Shown one piece after another: positions 16,200 through 24,088 of a stretch of DNA of 29,092 nucleotides. The notes beneath the pieces are model-generated. The model saw nothing but the letters and a program-made list of their open reading frames with translations. It was not told where the DNA came from and did not search any database. A program made the translations under genes and the position numbers. Within the stretch, counting starts at the first letter, position 1, and the number at the start of each line of letters is the position of its first letter. This DNA comes from Methanoregula sp. UBA247. Lineage in GTDB: Archaea > Halobacteriota > Methanomicrobia > Methanomicrobiales > Methanospirillaceae. Location: positions 1 through 29,092 of the forward strand of contig DADR01000010.1 of the NCBI GenBank assembly GCA_002495055.1. Reading direction: 5' to 3'.

Positions 16200-16919
16200 T
16201 TATTGTTTCTTTACCGACCTGGTGATCCGTTGTGCAACCTTGTTATAAATTGCCATCACATCCCCCTTCTCAAAACGGTACACATCCTTATCCAGCGACT
16301 CGCCGGTTTTTTTATCCCAGAGACGCATGGAGTCCATACTAATCTCATCGCCAAGATAGATCGTCTTTCCCTGCCTGCCAAACTCAATCTTGAAATCAAC
16401 AAGGGTAATTCCCTGTGCTGCGAGTAACCCGGAGAGGAGCCGGTTCACCTCAAGTGCTGTTGTTTTGACTTTTTTAAGTTCAGATGGCGTGAGGAATTTT
16501 AATGCGATGATAATCTCATCGTTGAGCATAGGGTCATGCCGCGAATCGTCCTTATAATCAATTACGATCAAGGGTGGATGGAGCGGTGTTCCCTCCCGGA
16601 ACGGATAATTTCTGACAAGGGAACCGGCAGCAATATTCCGCACAATCACTTCCAGCGGGATCATCTCGAGCTTTCTCACCACCATATGGTGTGGATCAAG
16701 CATGGTGAAAAAATGAGTTTTCACTCCATTCTGTTTAAGGTATTCAAAGAAGAAAGCCGAGACCTCTGCATTGTAATTTCCCTTATTTTCCAGGGTATCT
16801 TTTTTCCCTCCGTCAAATGCTGTGATGTCGTCACGGAATTCTACGATGAGTTTGCCCTTCGTATCGGTGGTGTACACCGATTTCGCCTTACCTTTATAGA
16901 GAAGATCCTTTCGCTTCAC
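16200..16919 (-). CDS. purC: SAICAR synthetase (phosphoribosylaminoimidazole-succinocarboxamide synthase)
   Basis: The enzyme joins aspartate to CAIR with ATP in purine synthesis. The sequence starts VKRKDLLYKGKAKSVY, with the ATP-binding FRDDITAFDGGKKD, then RNIAAGSLVRNYPFREG, and ends with IYLGDEISMDSMRLWDKKTGESLDKDVYR. All are PurC signatures. I place the start at GTG 16919, giving 239 residues, the normal length. That GTG overlaps the cofG stop as GTGA and has AGGAG about ten bases upstream. An in-frame ATG at 16991 would push 24 residues into cofG and lacks family similarity. Cotranscription with cofG is therefore likely. Confidence 0.95.
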   Translation of the reverse strand: MKRKDLLYKGKAKSVYTTDTKGKLIVEFRDDITAFDGGKKDTLENKGNYNAEVSAFFFEYLKQNGVKTHFFTMLDPHHMVVRKLEMIPLEVIVRNIAAGSLVRNYPFREGTPLHPPLIVIDYKDDSRHDPMLNDEIIIALKFLTPSELKKVKTTALEVNRLLSGLLAAQGITLVDFKIEFGRQGKTIYLGDEISMDSMRLWDKKTGESLDKDVYRFEKGDVMAIYNKVAQRITRSVKKQ

Positions 16920-17905
16920 GATCCACTGCTCCTGAGTTTTACTATTTGTCCGAGCCGGTTTATTAGAGGTTCCAAATCGGGGTGGTACCAACCCCGCTTT
17001 ATGTACTGTGGGTAAATGCAGAGTCTTTCGCAGAGTTGTGCGTCACCGACAATGGTTTTTAGTTCATCAATCGCTGGCCAGGGATGTTCCGGGTTGACAT
17101 AATCGATAGTAAGGGGTGAAACACCCCCAAGATCATCAACCCCGCAGGATATGAGCGCGGACGCATTGATGAGATTGGGGGGGATCTGGATGGCAATCCT
17201 TTTCTGGAGGATTTCCCGTGCCATACGGATGGTGGCGCAGATTTCATCTGTGCCCGGTACCGGATGGTGTGCCATCGGGGTTCCCGGTTTAGGACAAAAG
17301 TTCTGGATGATGATCTCCTGGATATGCCCGTACCTTTTATGGAGATCCCGTATTGTCATGAGTGATTCTTCCCGGTCGGCCATGGTCTCACCAATTCCCA
17401 GAAGCAGACCAGTGGTGAAAGGTATTTTAAGTTTTCCGGCATCTTCCATCATGCCGAGCCTGACTTCCGGTTCCTTGCCTTTCGATCCCACGTGCGCCGG
17501 GATTTTTGCGGTTGTCTCCAGCATCAGTCCCATGCTCGCATTCACTTCACGGAGCTGTTCCATTTCCCCATACGTGAGGATACCTGCATTTGTGTGTGGG
17601 AGTATCCCGCAGGCAATACTTTTCCTGCACATTGCCTCGCAATATTTGAGAATAGTAGTATAACCGGTCTGTCTGAGATATGCAGCAAAGCCCGGTTCCT
17701 CCTCCGGGCGCTCTCCAAAGGTAAAGAGTGCCTCTGTACACCCAAGCGATGCCCCGCCCTGGAGGGTCTTCTCCACAACATCCTGTGCCATGAGGCATCC
17801 GTCTTGTACCGGAGTTCGGAAGCTGCAGTACCCACAGCGGTTCCGGCAGACCGTGGTAAGAGGGAGAAACACATTCCTTGAGAAGGTGATGATGCGGGAC
17901 TGCAT
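16916..17905 (-). CDS. cofG: FO synthase subunit 1 (7,8-didemethyl-8-hydroxy-5-deazariboflavin synthase)
   Basis: This 329-residue radical SAM enzyme makes, with CofH, the deazaflavin core of coenzyme F420 from a tyrosine-derived intermediate and diaminouracil. The cluster-binding motif CRNRCGYC has cysteines at 20, 24 and 27. Further family segments are FTFGERPEE, ILKYCEAMCRKS, GLLLGIGET, IIIQNFCPKPGTPM and DDLGGVSPLTIDYVNPEHPWP. cofH is not in the window. The stop codon overlaps the purC GTG, so the two genes are translationally coupled on the minus strand. The ATG 17905 begins directly before the conserved part. Two other F420 genes, cofC and cofE, lie within 2.5 kb. Confidence 0.96.
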   Translation of the reverse strand: MQSRIITFSRNVFLPLTTVCRNRCGYCSFRTPVQDGCLMAQDVVEKTLQGGASLGCTEALFTFGERPEEEPGFAAYLRQTGYTTILKYCEAMCRKSIACGILPHTNAGILTYGEMEQLREVNASMGLMLETTAKIPAHVGSKGKEPEVRLGMMEDAGKLKIPFTTGLLLGIGETMADREESLMTIRDLHKRYGHIQEIIIQNFCPKPGTPMAHHPVPGTDEICATIRMAREILQKRIAIQIPPNLINASALISCGVDDLGGVSPLTIDYVNPEHPWPAIDELKTIVGDAQLCERLCIYPQYIKRGWYHPDLEPLINRLGQIVKLRSSGS

Positions 17906-18045
17906 GAGAAAAGGTACTCGTCCAATCTATTGAAAGGTAATGCTATTATTTTGCTCCAAGGATTACGTGCCGGTGAGCATATGTTCTCTTGTAACCGCTT
18001 TTGCGAGGGCTTGCCTGCTATTCCCGCTGATGATAAAAACGTGAA

Positions 18046-18060
18046 TAGTAAAAAAAAGGA
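18046..18060 (-). terminator. Oligo-T terminator after the GyrI-like gene
   Basis: On the minus strand a T tract (complement of 18050-18057) lies about 15 bases past the stop at 18072. CTATTC and GAATAG at about 18018-18048 may form a weak stem beyond it. This separates the GyrI-like gene from cofG. Confidence 0.45.
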
Positions 18061-18071
18061 TTTGAGAGAAA

Positions 18072-18569
18072 TTATTGCATCATTTCCCGCTGGTCTTCAT
18101 TGATCGCGATGTAGACATCTATCTCTTTATTTTCGGGGCGGGTGAACCGTGCATCGTATTGCTCAAAATCGTAGGTATATGCACGGGGAAGTTTCGTCCC
18201 CCAGACCGACATCCATATACTCAGGAGCGCATCCGGCATAGGCCCGGCTGCAGTAAAGACAACATACGTCTGGGTGGGAATCCGGACGACTGCAAGCCCC
18301 GGGGGGATCTTATCAACCTTTGTCACTTCACTCCCGATCATATATGCATATTCCCCGGTCCAGTCACTCTCATAATCAGAATACACGGCAAACATTGCCG
18401 GTCTCTTTGCGCGGTGAGGTATCTTTAATGCCATCTTTTGGGAAAGAAAATCCTGCCAGCAGGCGGGAATGTCCGTAATACTTCGGCCATCTGCATTTGA
18501 AGTCCTGCGCTGGACTCCCATGACGATTTTTCCGGGCACCTGTTTTACGGTAAATGCGGGATTCTCCAT
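18072..18569 (-). CDS. GyrI-like small-molecule-binding domain protein
   Basis: The 165-residue protein looks like a free-standing GyrI/AraC effector-binding domain. It shows the opening pattern ENPAFTVKQVPGKIVMGVQRR, then IPACWQDFL, and later IPPGLAVVRIPTQTYVVFTAAGP before an acidic C-terminal strand. Such domains bind lipophilic or aromatic cations and some hydrolyse small molecules. No DNA-binding part is present. I chose ATG 18569 because the family usually starts here. The frame also has a TTG at 18614 with AAAGGAGG almost touching it, so a 15-residue longer product is possible. It sits between cofG and cofC. Any link to a deazaflavin intermediate is only suggestion by position. Confidence 0.65.
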   Translation of the reverse strand: MENPAFTVKQVPGKIVMGVQRRTSNADGRSITDIPACWQDFLSQKMALKIPHRAKRPAMFAVYSDYESDWTGEYAYMIGSEVTKVDKIPPGLAVVRIPTQTYVVFTAAGPMPDALLSIWMSVWGTKLPRAYTYDFEQYDARFTRPENKEIDVYIAINEDQREMMQ

Positions 18570-18647
18570 TCCCAAATTATCGACAGGAGGGATGTTAAAT
18601 CTGCGGATATTCAATCCTCCTTTGATCTCCGCTACTTACCAGCATCT

Positions 18648-18657
18648 TTTTTTTATC
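18648..18657 (+). promoter_or_regulatory. TATA-like element of cofC
   Basis: TTTTTTTATC lies about 27 bases before the cofC ATG at 18680, the distance expected from a TATA box to a start site. No Shine-Dalgarno is visible before the ATG, so a leaderless mRNA fits. The gap to the divergent GyrI-like gene is only about 110 bases. Confidence 0.4.
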
Positions 18658-18679
18658 TCACTGCATATCACGGTATTAA

Positions 18680-19306
18680 ATGTGCCCCCATGCCCTGATC
18701 CCGTTTAAGCTTGTTAACCCGAAGACCCGGCTATCCTGCGTGCTCAGCCAGGAAGAGAGGGAAGCGTTTGCCCGTGCGATGCTGGAAGATGTTATCCACG
18801 CGTCAAAAGATGCCAATTGCAGTCCGGTGATCGTGGGCACCGAATTATTTGACAGTGAGGATATCCAGATCACCGTCAGCGACGCGGATCTCAACCAGAC
18901 GCTCAATTCACTTCTGCCCCAATCCGTTGGTGCTATACTGATACTCATGGCCGATCTTCCGCTCGCCAATGCTCAGGCTATCCAGCGGGTAATCACCACC
19001 AGTAATGATATGGCATTGGTGCCGGGAAGAGGGGGGGGAACGAATGTGATTTTCATTAAAGAACCGCAACGCTATCATGTCGATTATTACGGCATGAGTT
19101 TTCTCAAACACATAAAAATTGCCCAGGATTCAGGGCTTTCCTGTGAAGTGATCGATTCGTTCCGCCTCCATACAGATATTGATGAGAAAGAGGATCTGGT
19201 TGAACTTTTAATCCACGGGACGGGTAAAAGTCGTGCTTACCTTGAAGAACTCGGGTTTGTACTCTCCGTTGAGAAAGGGAGAGTCGGGGTTGAGAGAAAG
19301 CGATAA
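18680..19306 (+). CDS. cofC: 2-phospho-L-lactate guanylyltransferase
   Basis: CofC activates phospholactate (or a related three-carbon phosphate) with GTP to supply the side chain of F420. The 208-residue protein opens with the nucleotide-binding pattern ALIPFKLVNPKTRLS. Later come LILMADLPLA, a metal-binding DLP motif, and LVPGRGGGTNVIFIKEP, followed by YGMSFLKHIKIAQ. All are family segments. It is the only F420 gene here on the plus strand, divergent from the GyrI-like gene and convergent with cofE. The ATG has no evident ribosome site and is probably leaderless (see the element at 18648). Confidence 0.93.
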   Translation: MCPHALIPFKLVNPKTRLSCVLSQEEREAFARAMLEDVIHASKDANCSPVIVGTELFDSEDIQITVSDADLNQTLNSLLPQSVGAILILMADLPLANAQAIQRVITTSNDMALVPGRGGGTNVIFIKEPQRYHVDYYGMSFLKHIKIAQDSGLSCEVIDSFRLHTDIDEKEDLVELLIHGTGKSRAYLEELGFVLSVEKGRVGVERKR

Positions 19307-19611
19307 CATAATCATTGATTCCTGCAGAATGCCGGGAAATAAATGAGCAGTCGGAACGCAATAGTATTCAACCTCCTGCATACCCTGATATCACCCGGAT
19401 TATTAACGCTTGTATTACCGCATAGAATCACACGCACGGGACTGCCGGAGTAAAACAAGGCATTGGATACCCTGATGCGCCAGTGTGAGAAGAATATCCC
19501 CGGGAGTACTATTCCAGGGAAGCGGGGAATGCAAAGACCGTGGCAAAAAAAACCTGCTGCAAAGGCTACTGCAAAACGGGAACTCGATAGGGTCGGTGAA
19601 AGCCCTGTTTT
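19307..19611. other. Intergenic region between convergent cofC and cofE
   Basis: These 305 bases hold no gene that I can support. A direct repeat ATACCCTGAT occurs at 19380-19389 and 19467-19476. On the minus strand eight T (complement of 19545-19552) and a short CTGT-T5-ACAG hairpin near 19605-19618 are terminator candidates for cofE. A 75-codon frame from 19463 runs into the cofE region antisense and looks non-coding. Confidence 0.5.
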
Positions 19612-20388
19612 TTACAGAGGCGGTGCATTTTTCCGGAATACACCCATGAACAAACACTCTTCTGCAGATATTGACTCAATGCCGGTTTGATCATCTATGG
19701 GCATTCCCAATCCCCTGATGATCGCAGCAGGAGTACATTCATCTGCTTCCCCCATAACAAGTTCCGCAGCAGATGCGATATTGTCCGCCACTGCACGTTT
19801 TGTCACCTCAAGTTTTCTGCCGAAAAGGTCGCTCCTGCCCCGGTCATCGATGACAGCAGTGAATCCTGCACTCCCGATCGCAACTCCGCTACACCCGAGG
19901 CGCATCGCATGCGTCCGGCTGTCAGCAATGATAACACCAATCCTCGCTCCTGTCTGGTCTTCTATGGCATGTTTGATAGTGAGTGCGCTGTGATCCGGAT
20001 TTTCCGGGAGAGGAGTAACGCATCCCAACGGGGCATTTGATGCATCCACACCGGCATTGGGCAGAAGAGTGCCTGCTTTCATGCATAAGAGGAAACCGGG
20101 TATCCCTCCGACAACTGAGTCGCTCTCCTTCAGGACAACTTCAACGATGCGGGGATCCATTTTATAGCGTGCTGCAAGGTCCTGTGCTCGGTTGGAGGGA
20201 GTGATCGCAGAAAGGGTTATCACATTACCTTCTGCAGTAGCCACAGCAGTTTCGGCAAGAACAAGGATGTCCCCCTCCAGAAAGCCGCTGCAAGTCTGCT
20301 TTGCTGCCACAATAACACGATCGGTGATTGAATTGCCTGGGGAAATTATGCCCGTGGAAAGCCCGAAAACCTCGAACGAACTGTTCAT
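19612..20388 (-). CDS. cofE: Coenzyme F420:L-glutamate ligase
   Basis: CofE adds gamma-linked glutamates to F420-0 using GTP. The 258-residue protein shows family segments in order: GLSTGIISPGNSI, EGDILVLAETAVATAEGN, LPNAGVDASNAPLG, GVIIADSRTHAMRLGCSGVAIG and DRGRSDLFGRKLEVT. The ATG overlaps the folP stop by one base (TAATG), so it is coupled to the upstream one-carbon genes. This places the last F420 step under the control of the glyA-folD-folP unit. Function is recognised with confidence. Confidence 0.95.
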   Translation of the reverse strand: MNSSFEVFGLSTGIISPGNSITDRVIVAAKQTCSGFLEGDILVLAETAVATAEGNVITLSAITPSNRAQDLAARYKMDPRIVEVVLKESDSVVGGIPGFLLCMKAGTLLPNAGVDASNAPLGCVTPLPENPDHSALTIKHAIEDQTGARIGVIIADSRTHAMRLGCSGVAIGSAGFTAVIDDRGRSDLFGRKLEVTKRAVADNIASAAELVMGEADECTPAAIIRGLGMPIDDQTGIESISAEECLFMGVFRKNAPPL

Positions 20389-21197
20389 TACTGTTTCACC
20401 ATTCGTTCGAAAACCCGGATTGCGTCACGGGTCTGTGCCACATCATGTGTCCGGACCACCGACGCTCCTTTGGACAGCAGCATCAGGGTAACTGCAAGGC
20501 TGCCGGCCAGACGATCTTCAGGGGCCCGGTTGAGAAGATCTCCAATAAATGTCTTTCTTGATATTGCGGCGAGAACCGGCCGGTTAAACTTCCCAAAATC
20601 AGAAAAATGCTGGCAGAGCGTCCAGTCATCTTCAACGCTGCGGAAGGGGGTCCAGATCCCGATACCGGGGTCAAGGACATAGTCTTTAACCCCGGTATTT
20701 TCGCACCGCTGCACAACTCTGGCAAGAGCGGTGAGGGTAGCATCGAGACCTATGGCGTCACCCGGCTGGTCATTGGATGCCATCAGGAATGCAGGAAGTC
20801 CTGACCGGGCAAGTCGTTCTGCATATAACGGGGATGACAAGCCGGAAATATCGTTAATTGCATGGATTTCATGTTTAAGGCAGGTATCAAGCACCCATGG
20901 ATTCATAGTATCGACGGAGACCGTAATTCCGCTGCCGTCCATTTCCCTGAGGGCGGCATCGATCCGTTCCGCTTCGGTACTCCCGCTGATAGCCTGGGTA
21001 TTGGGCGCTGTGCTGCGTGCACCGATATCGATAAGATCTGCACCCTGTTCTACCATTTCAACCGCGGTTTTGTGCACGAAATCAGTCGGGATATATGAAT
21101 TCGCATAAAACGACTCCGGGCTGCAGTTGATCACACCCATCAGCCGAACAGGAGAGTCACTGCCGATTCTCAGTTTGTTTACCACACAGTCCCGCAT
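20388..21197 (-). CDS. folP: Dihydropteroate synthase-family protein
   Basis: The 269-residue TIM-barrel protein has the DHPS marks: LMGVINCSPESFYANSY, GADLIDIGARSTAPN, VSVDTMNPWV, INDISGL, YVLDPGIGIW and ISRKTFIGDLL, then GSLAVTLMLLSKGASVVRTHDV. In folate synthesis the enzyme joins pterin to p-aminobenzoate. In methanogens a homologue is thought to use a ribofuranosyl-aminobenzene phosphate for methanopterin. Lying directly after folD and glyA, a folate role is attractive but not proven. The ATG overlaps the folD stop by 19 bases. Confidence 0.88.
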   Translation of the reverse strand: MRDCVVNKLRIGSDSPVRLMGVINCSPESFYANSYIPTDFVHKTAVEMVEQGADLIDIGARSTAPNTQAISGSTEAERIDAALREMDGSGITVSVDTMNPWVLDTCLKHEIHAINDISGLSSPLYAERLARSGLPAFLMASNDQPGDAIGLDATLTALARVVQRCENTGVKDYVLDPGIGIWTPFRSVEDDWTLCQHFSDFGKFNRPVLAAISRKTFIGDLLNRAPEDRLAGSLAVTLMLLSKGASVVRTHDVAQTRDAIRVFERMVKQ

Positions 21198-22021
21198 GTC
21201 CTCACATTCGCTGCACGATAGGTGTTCTCCATCAGGATCGCAATAGTCATAGGGCCAACGCCTCCAGGTACCGGTGTGATAGCTGAGGCAAGGTCATTCA
21301 CCGCTGCAAAATCCACATCCCCCACCAGTTTTCCGTTCAACTGGTTGATGCCTACATCAATGACGACTGCACCCGGTTTGACCATTTCCCGTGTGATAAA
21401 GTGCGCTTTGCCGATTGCAGATACAAGGATATCTGCTCTCATGAGTTCCTCCGTGAGATTTTTTGTTTTACTATGACATACCGTAACTGTTGCATCGGCA
21501 TTCAGGAGCAGTGCGGACATCGGGCGACCTACGTCGATACTGCGCCCGATTACGACCGCACGGGTTCCTGCAATCCCAATCCTGTATTCACTCAGGAGCG
21601 CCATGATTCCCTGCGGAGTACATGGGGTAAACCGGGGTCTTCCGGAAAAGAGAAGGCCGAGGTTGAACGGGTGAAATCCATCGACATCCTTATCCGGGCT
21701 TACCGATGCAATTACCCGTTCAGTATCTACCTGTTTTGGCAGGGGGAGCTGAATGAGGATCCCGTTGATGTCCGGGTCGTTATTCAGCTGGGTGACAACC
21801 TGTAATACCTGCTCGGTTGTTGCATCTTTTGCAATCTCCATGCCAACCGAGCCGATGCCCACCTTCTCGCAAGCCCGGTGCTTCATCCGGATATACATCT
21901 GGGATGCCGGGTCGGCACCAACAATCACTGTTGCCAGTCGTGGGTATAGTCCTGAGTCCTCAATCTCTTCTTTCAGGATTTCCAGCCGCTTATCAGCAAT
22001 CTTTTTTCCATCAAGGATCAT
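21179..22021 (-). CDS. folD: Bifunctional methylene-tetrahydrofolate dehydrogenase/cyclohydrolase
   Basis: FolD interconverts methylene- and formyl-tetrahydrofolate. The 280-residue protein shows VGADPASQMYIRMKHRAC, with the YxxxK catalytic pattern (Y-I-R-M-K), GILIQLPLPK, KDVDGFHPFNLG, TPCTPQGIM, VIGRSIDVGRP and the closing ITPVPGGVGPMTIAIL. All catalytic segments look intact. It starts 16 bases after the glyA stop. FolD is not needed for H4MPT-based methanogenesis, so its presence points to a separate folate-type biosynthetic C1 pool. Confidence 0.96.
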   Translation of the reverse strand: MILDGKKIADKRLEILKEEIEDSGLYPRLATVIVGADPASQMYIRMKHRACEKVGIGSVGMEIAKDATTEQVLQVVTQLNNDPDINGILIQLPLPKQVDTERVIASVSPDKDVDGFHPFNLGLLFSGRPRFTPCTPQGIMALLSEYRIGIAGTRAVVIGRSIDVGRPMSALLLNADATVTVCHSKTKNLTEELMRADILVSAIGKAHFITREMVKPGAVVIDVGINQLNGKLVGDVDFAAVNDLASAITPVPGGVGPMTIAILMENTYRAANVRTCGTVW

Positions 22022-22037
22022 GCGGATACCAGTATTT

Positions 22038-23276
22038 TTATTCGGGGTGAAGAGTGAATTTGCTCGCCATCGCAGTCACGCTGGCATGCACACTTTTGAT
22101 TACCGCTTCGTTGTTGACATCCTTTACTACCCTGGCAATCCAGGCACCGATCTGCCGCATCTCTGCTTCTTTCATACCGCGGGAAGTGACCGCCGGTGTT
22201 CCAACCCGCAGCCCGCTGGTGATAAACGGACTCTTGGTCTCATTCGGGATCGTGTTCTTATTGACGGTAATGCCGGCTTTTCCCAGTGCATTCTCCGCTT
22301 CAAGACCGGTAATGCCCTGTGCTGTCAGGTCAAGCAGCATGAGATGGTTATCGGTACCGCCGGAAACGAGCCGGAGACCATTAGCCATCAGGGTTTCTGC
22401 GAGCACTTTTGCGTTCTTTACTATCTGTTGATTATAATCCCTGAACGAAGGCCTGAGCGCTTCTTCAAAGCACACCGCCTTTGCCGTGATAGTGTGCATC
22501 AGCGGGCCTCCCTGCATACCGGGAAATACGGCCTTGTCAATTGCCTGGGCATACTCGCTGTTGCACATGATCGCTCCTCCACGGGGACCCCGGAGTGTCT
22601 TGTGCGTGGTTGTTGTCGTGAAGTTCACGATGTTGACTGAGCTCGGGTGAACGCCCGTTGCACAAAGTCCGGCGATATGGGCAATGTCTGCCATGCAATA
22701 GGCGCCAACACCATCTGCAATTTCCTGAAATGCCTTGAAATCAATGGTTCTTGGGTACGCAGAAGCCCCGCAAACCAGCATCTTCGGCTTTTCCTTTTTT
22801 GCCATCTCCTCAATCACTCCATAATCGAGTGTTTCTGTTTTCGGGTCAACGCCATACTGCGCCACTTTATAAAATTTTCCGGTAAAGCTGACCGGTGAAC
22901 CGTGGGAAAGGTGCCCACCCTGGGTGAGTTTCATGCTCATCAGCGTGTCCCCAAGGCCCATGAACGCAAAATAGACTGCCATGTTTGCCTGGGTACCTGA
23001 ATGCGGCTGAACATTTGCATGCTCTGCACCGAACAGCTTTTTAAGACGGTCACGAGCAAGGTTCTCTGCCATATCGTAGAACTCGCATCCCCCGTAGTAT
23101 CTCTTCCCGGGGTATCCCTCAGCATATTTGTTGGTCATTATTGACCCCATTGCCTCGAGTACTGCATGCGAAACGAGATTCTCGGACGCGATCAGCTCAA
23201 GCCCGTTTTGCTGGCGGAGCCGCTCCTTCTCGATGATATCTGCTATTTCTGGATCAGTATCAGACAGATAAGACAT
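22038..23276 (-). CDS. glyA: Serine hydroxymethyltransferase
   Basis: GlyA moves the serine hydroxymethyl carbon to a reduced pterin, giving glycine. The 412-residue protein has ELIASEN near the N-terminus, KYAEGYPGKRYYGGCE, QPHSGTQANMAVY, and the pyridoxal phosphate lysine at 226 in THKTLRGPRGG. I chose ATG 23276 (MSYLSDTDPEIADII), the family-typical start. The frame continues seven codons to a TTG at 23297. It is the first gene of the glyA-folD-folP-cofE operon on the minus strand. Confidence 0.97.
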   Translation of the reverse strand: MSYLSDTDPEIADIIEKERLRQQNGLELIASENLVSHAVLEAMGSIMTNKYAEGYPGKRYYGGCEFYDMAENLARDRLKKLFGAEHANVQPHSGTQANMAVYFAFMGLGDTLMSMKLTQGGHLSHGSPVSFTGKFYKVAQYGVDPKTETLDYGVIEEMAKKEKPKMLVCGASAYPRTIDFKAFQEIADGVGAYCMADIAHIAGLCATGVHPSSVNIVNFTTTTTHKTLRGPRGGAIMCNSEYAQAIDKAVFPGMQGGPLMHTITAKAVCFEEALRPSFRDYNQQIVKNAKVLAETLMANGLRLVSGGTDNHLMLLDLTAQGITGLEAENALGKAGITVNKNTIPNETKSPFITSGLRVGTPAVTSRGMKEAEMRQIGAWIARVVKDVNNEAVIKSVHASVTAMASKFTLHPE

Positions 23277-23587
23277 ATGGAGAAGGGTTCGCTTCAATCA
23301 GGTAATACCTTTTTCCCGATATTAGCGAGTGTCTAAAACTGATATGCCGTTGCATCGGCTTTTTTATGTTTTTTACCAAAAGTGCGCGTAAATTATGGCC
23401 AGGATTACCTGGTGTACCGTAGTGTAAGGTGAAATAAAGCACAAACCTTTTTTCCTTATTTGGCGATAACTACTATTATTTATAAGGGGTGCGTCGCACC
23501 AGTACAGGATCCGAAAGATGGCGCAACCTGATGCAAAGATCAAATATCTTGGGTCACGAACTATCACATGAGGAGAAACTGATACCA
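23277..23587. other. Divergent promoter region between glyA and the smc operon
   Basis: These 311 bases hold no convincing gene. On the plus strand there are two T tracts (about 23360-23365 and 23370-23375) and a perfect dyad CCAGG-ATTA-CCTGG at 23399-23412. The TATA box and palindrome of the smc operon lie at 23479-23500. The glyA promoter should lie near its start; GCTAATATCG (complement of about 23320-23329) is a weak candidate. A GTG-started frame from 23489 extends the downstream gene but begins inside the promoter, so I do not use it. Confidence 0.5.
23479..23500 (+). promoter_or_regulatory. smc-operon TATA box with adjoining 13-bp palindrome
   Basis: TTTATAA (23479-23485) is a clear TATA box. 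Starting three bases later, GGTGCG-T-CGCACC (23488-23500) is a perfect dyad with a single central base. It lies between the TATA box and the start site expected near 23507, where a bound protein would block RNA polymerase. The binding protein is unknown. Confidence 0.5.
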
Positions 23588-24076
23588 ATGCTGGAAATTT
23601 CAGGAACTGGAGCTGCAACTGAGGAGCGTATTGTAGCGATTGAAAAAAAAGTCAGAGATATTGAAGCACTTGTCAAGGGGTTAACTCAGGAGCTCCTCGA
23701 TCTCAAGTCAATAGCAATGAAAATGTCCAAACAGACCGATGAACGCAGCAGGCAGGCATTGCGGGTACCACCAGTTGTACAGGGTGTACAACCACAACCG
23801 GCTGCACCAACGGGCGCACCGGGATCTTCAAGCACGGTCGTTGTACGCAAGGGGGCACGTCCATCCGATGCACCATCAGCTCCGCCAGAGCCATCTATGG
23901 ACATGATCATGCAATCGGATGGAACGATGAAACTGGAAGAACGGCGGGGTGATAAAAACTATATCGTTGCATCCGCAGGATACGGGCGTAATAAGAAGGG
24001 AACGTCTGCCAGGACAAAACAGGGCGATCTCATCGTTGCTGCAGAGGAAGAAAAAAAGGATCCCGCAAAGAAGTAA
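23588..24076 (+). CDS. Uncharacterised coiled-coil protein encoded directly before smc
   Basis: I do not recognise a named family for this 162-residue protein. Residues about 12-50 form a likely coiled coil (ERIVAIEKKVRDIEALVKG and following heptads). Next is a Pro/Ala/Gly-rich linker (about 58-105), then a conserved-looking segment SMDMIMQSDGTMKLEERRG, and a lysine-rich, charged tail ending EEEKKDPAKK. There is no membrane segment. ATG 23588 has GAGGAG about 11 bases upstream. A longer GTG-started frame from 23489 begins inside the promoter palindrome, so I reject that start. The stop codon overlaps the smc Shine-Dalgarno, and smc begins 12 bases later, so the genes are surely cotranscribed. 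Its position suggests a partner or regulator of the SMC complex, which is inference. Confidence 0.75.
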   Translation: MLEISGTGAATEERIVAIEKKVRDIEALVKGLTQELLDLKSIAMKMSKQTDERSRQALRVPPVVQGVQPQPAAPTGAPGSSSTVVVRKGARPSDAPSAPPEPSMDMIMQSDGTMKLEERRGDKNYIVASAGYGRNKKGTSARTKQGDLIVAAEEEKKDPAKK

Positions 24077-24088
24077 GGAGCCGGATCT

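Noticed and set aside
19463..19690. 75-codon basic frame between cofC and cofE
   Set aside because: Starts with TTG, no ribosome site, overlaps the cofE 3' end antisense, and resembles no known protein; its region is better explained as terminators.
21753..22640. 295-codon frame on the plus strand across folD and glyA
   Set aside because: Antisense to two intact, recognised enzymes and without family features.
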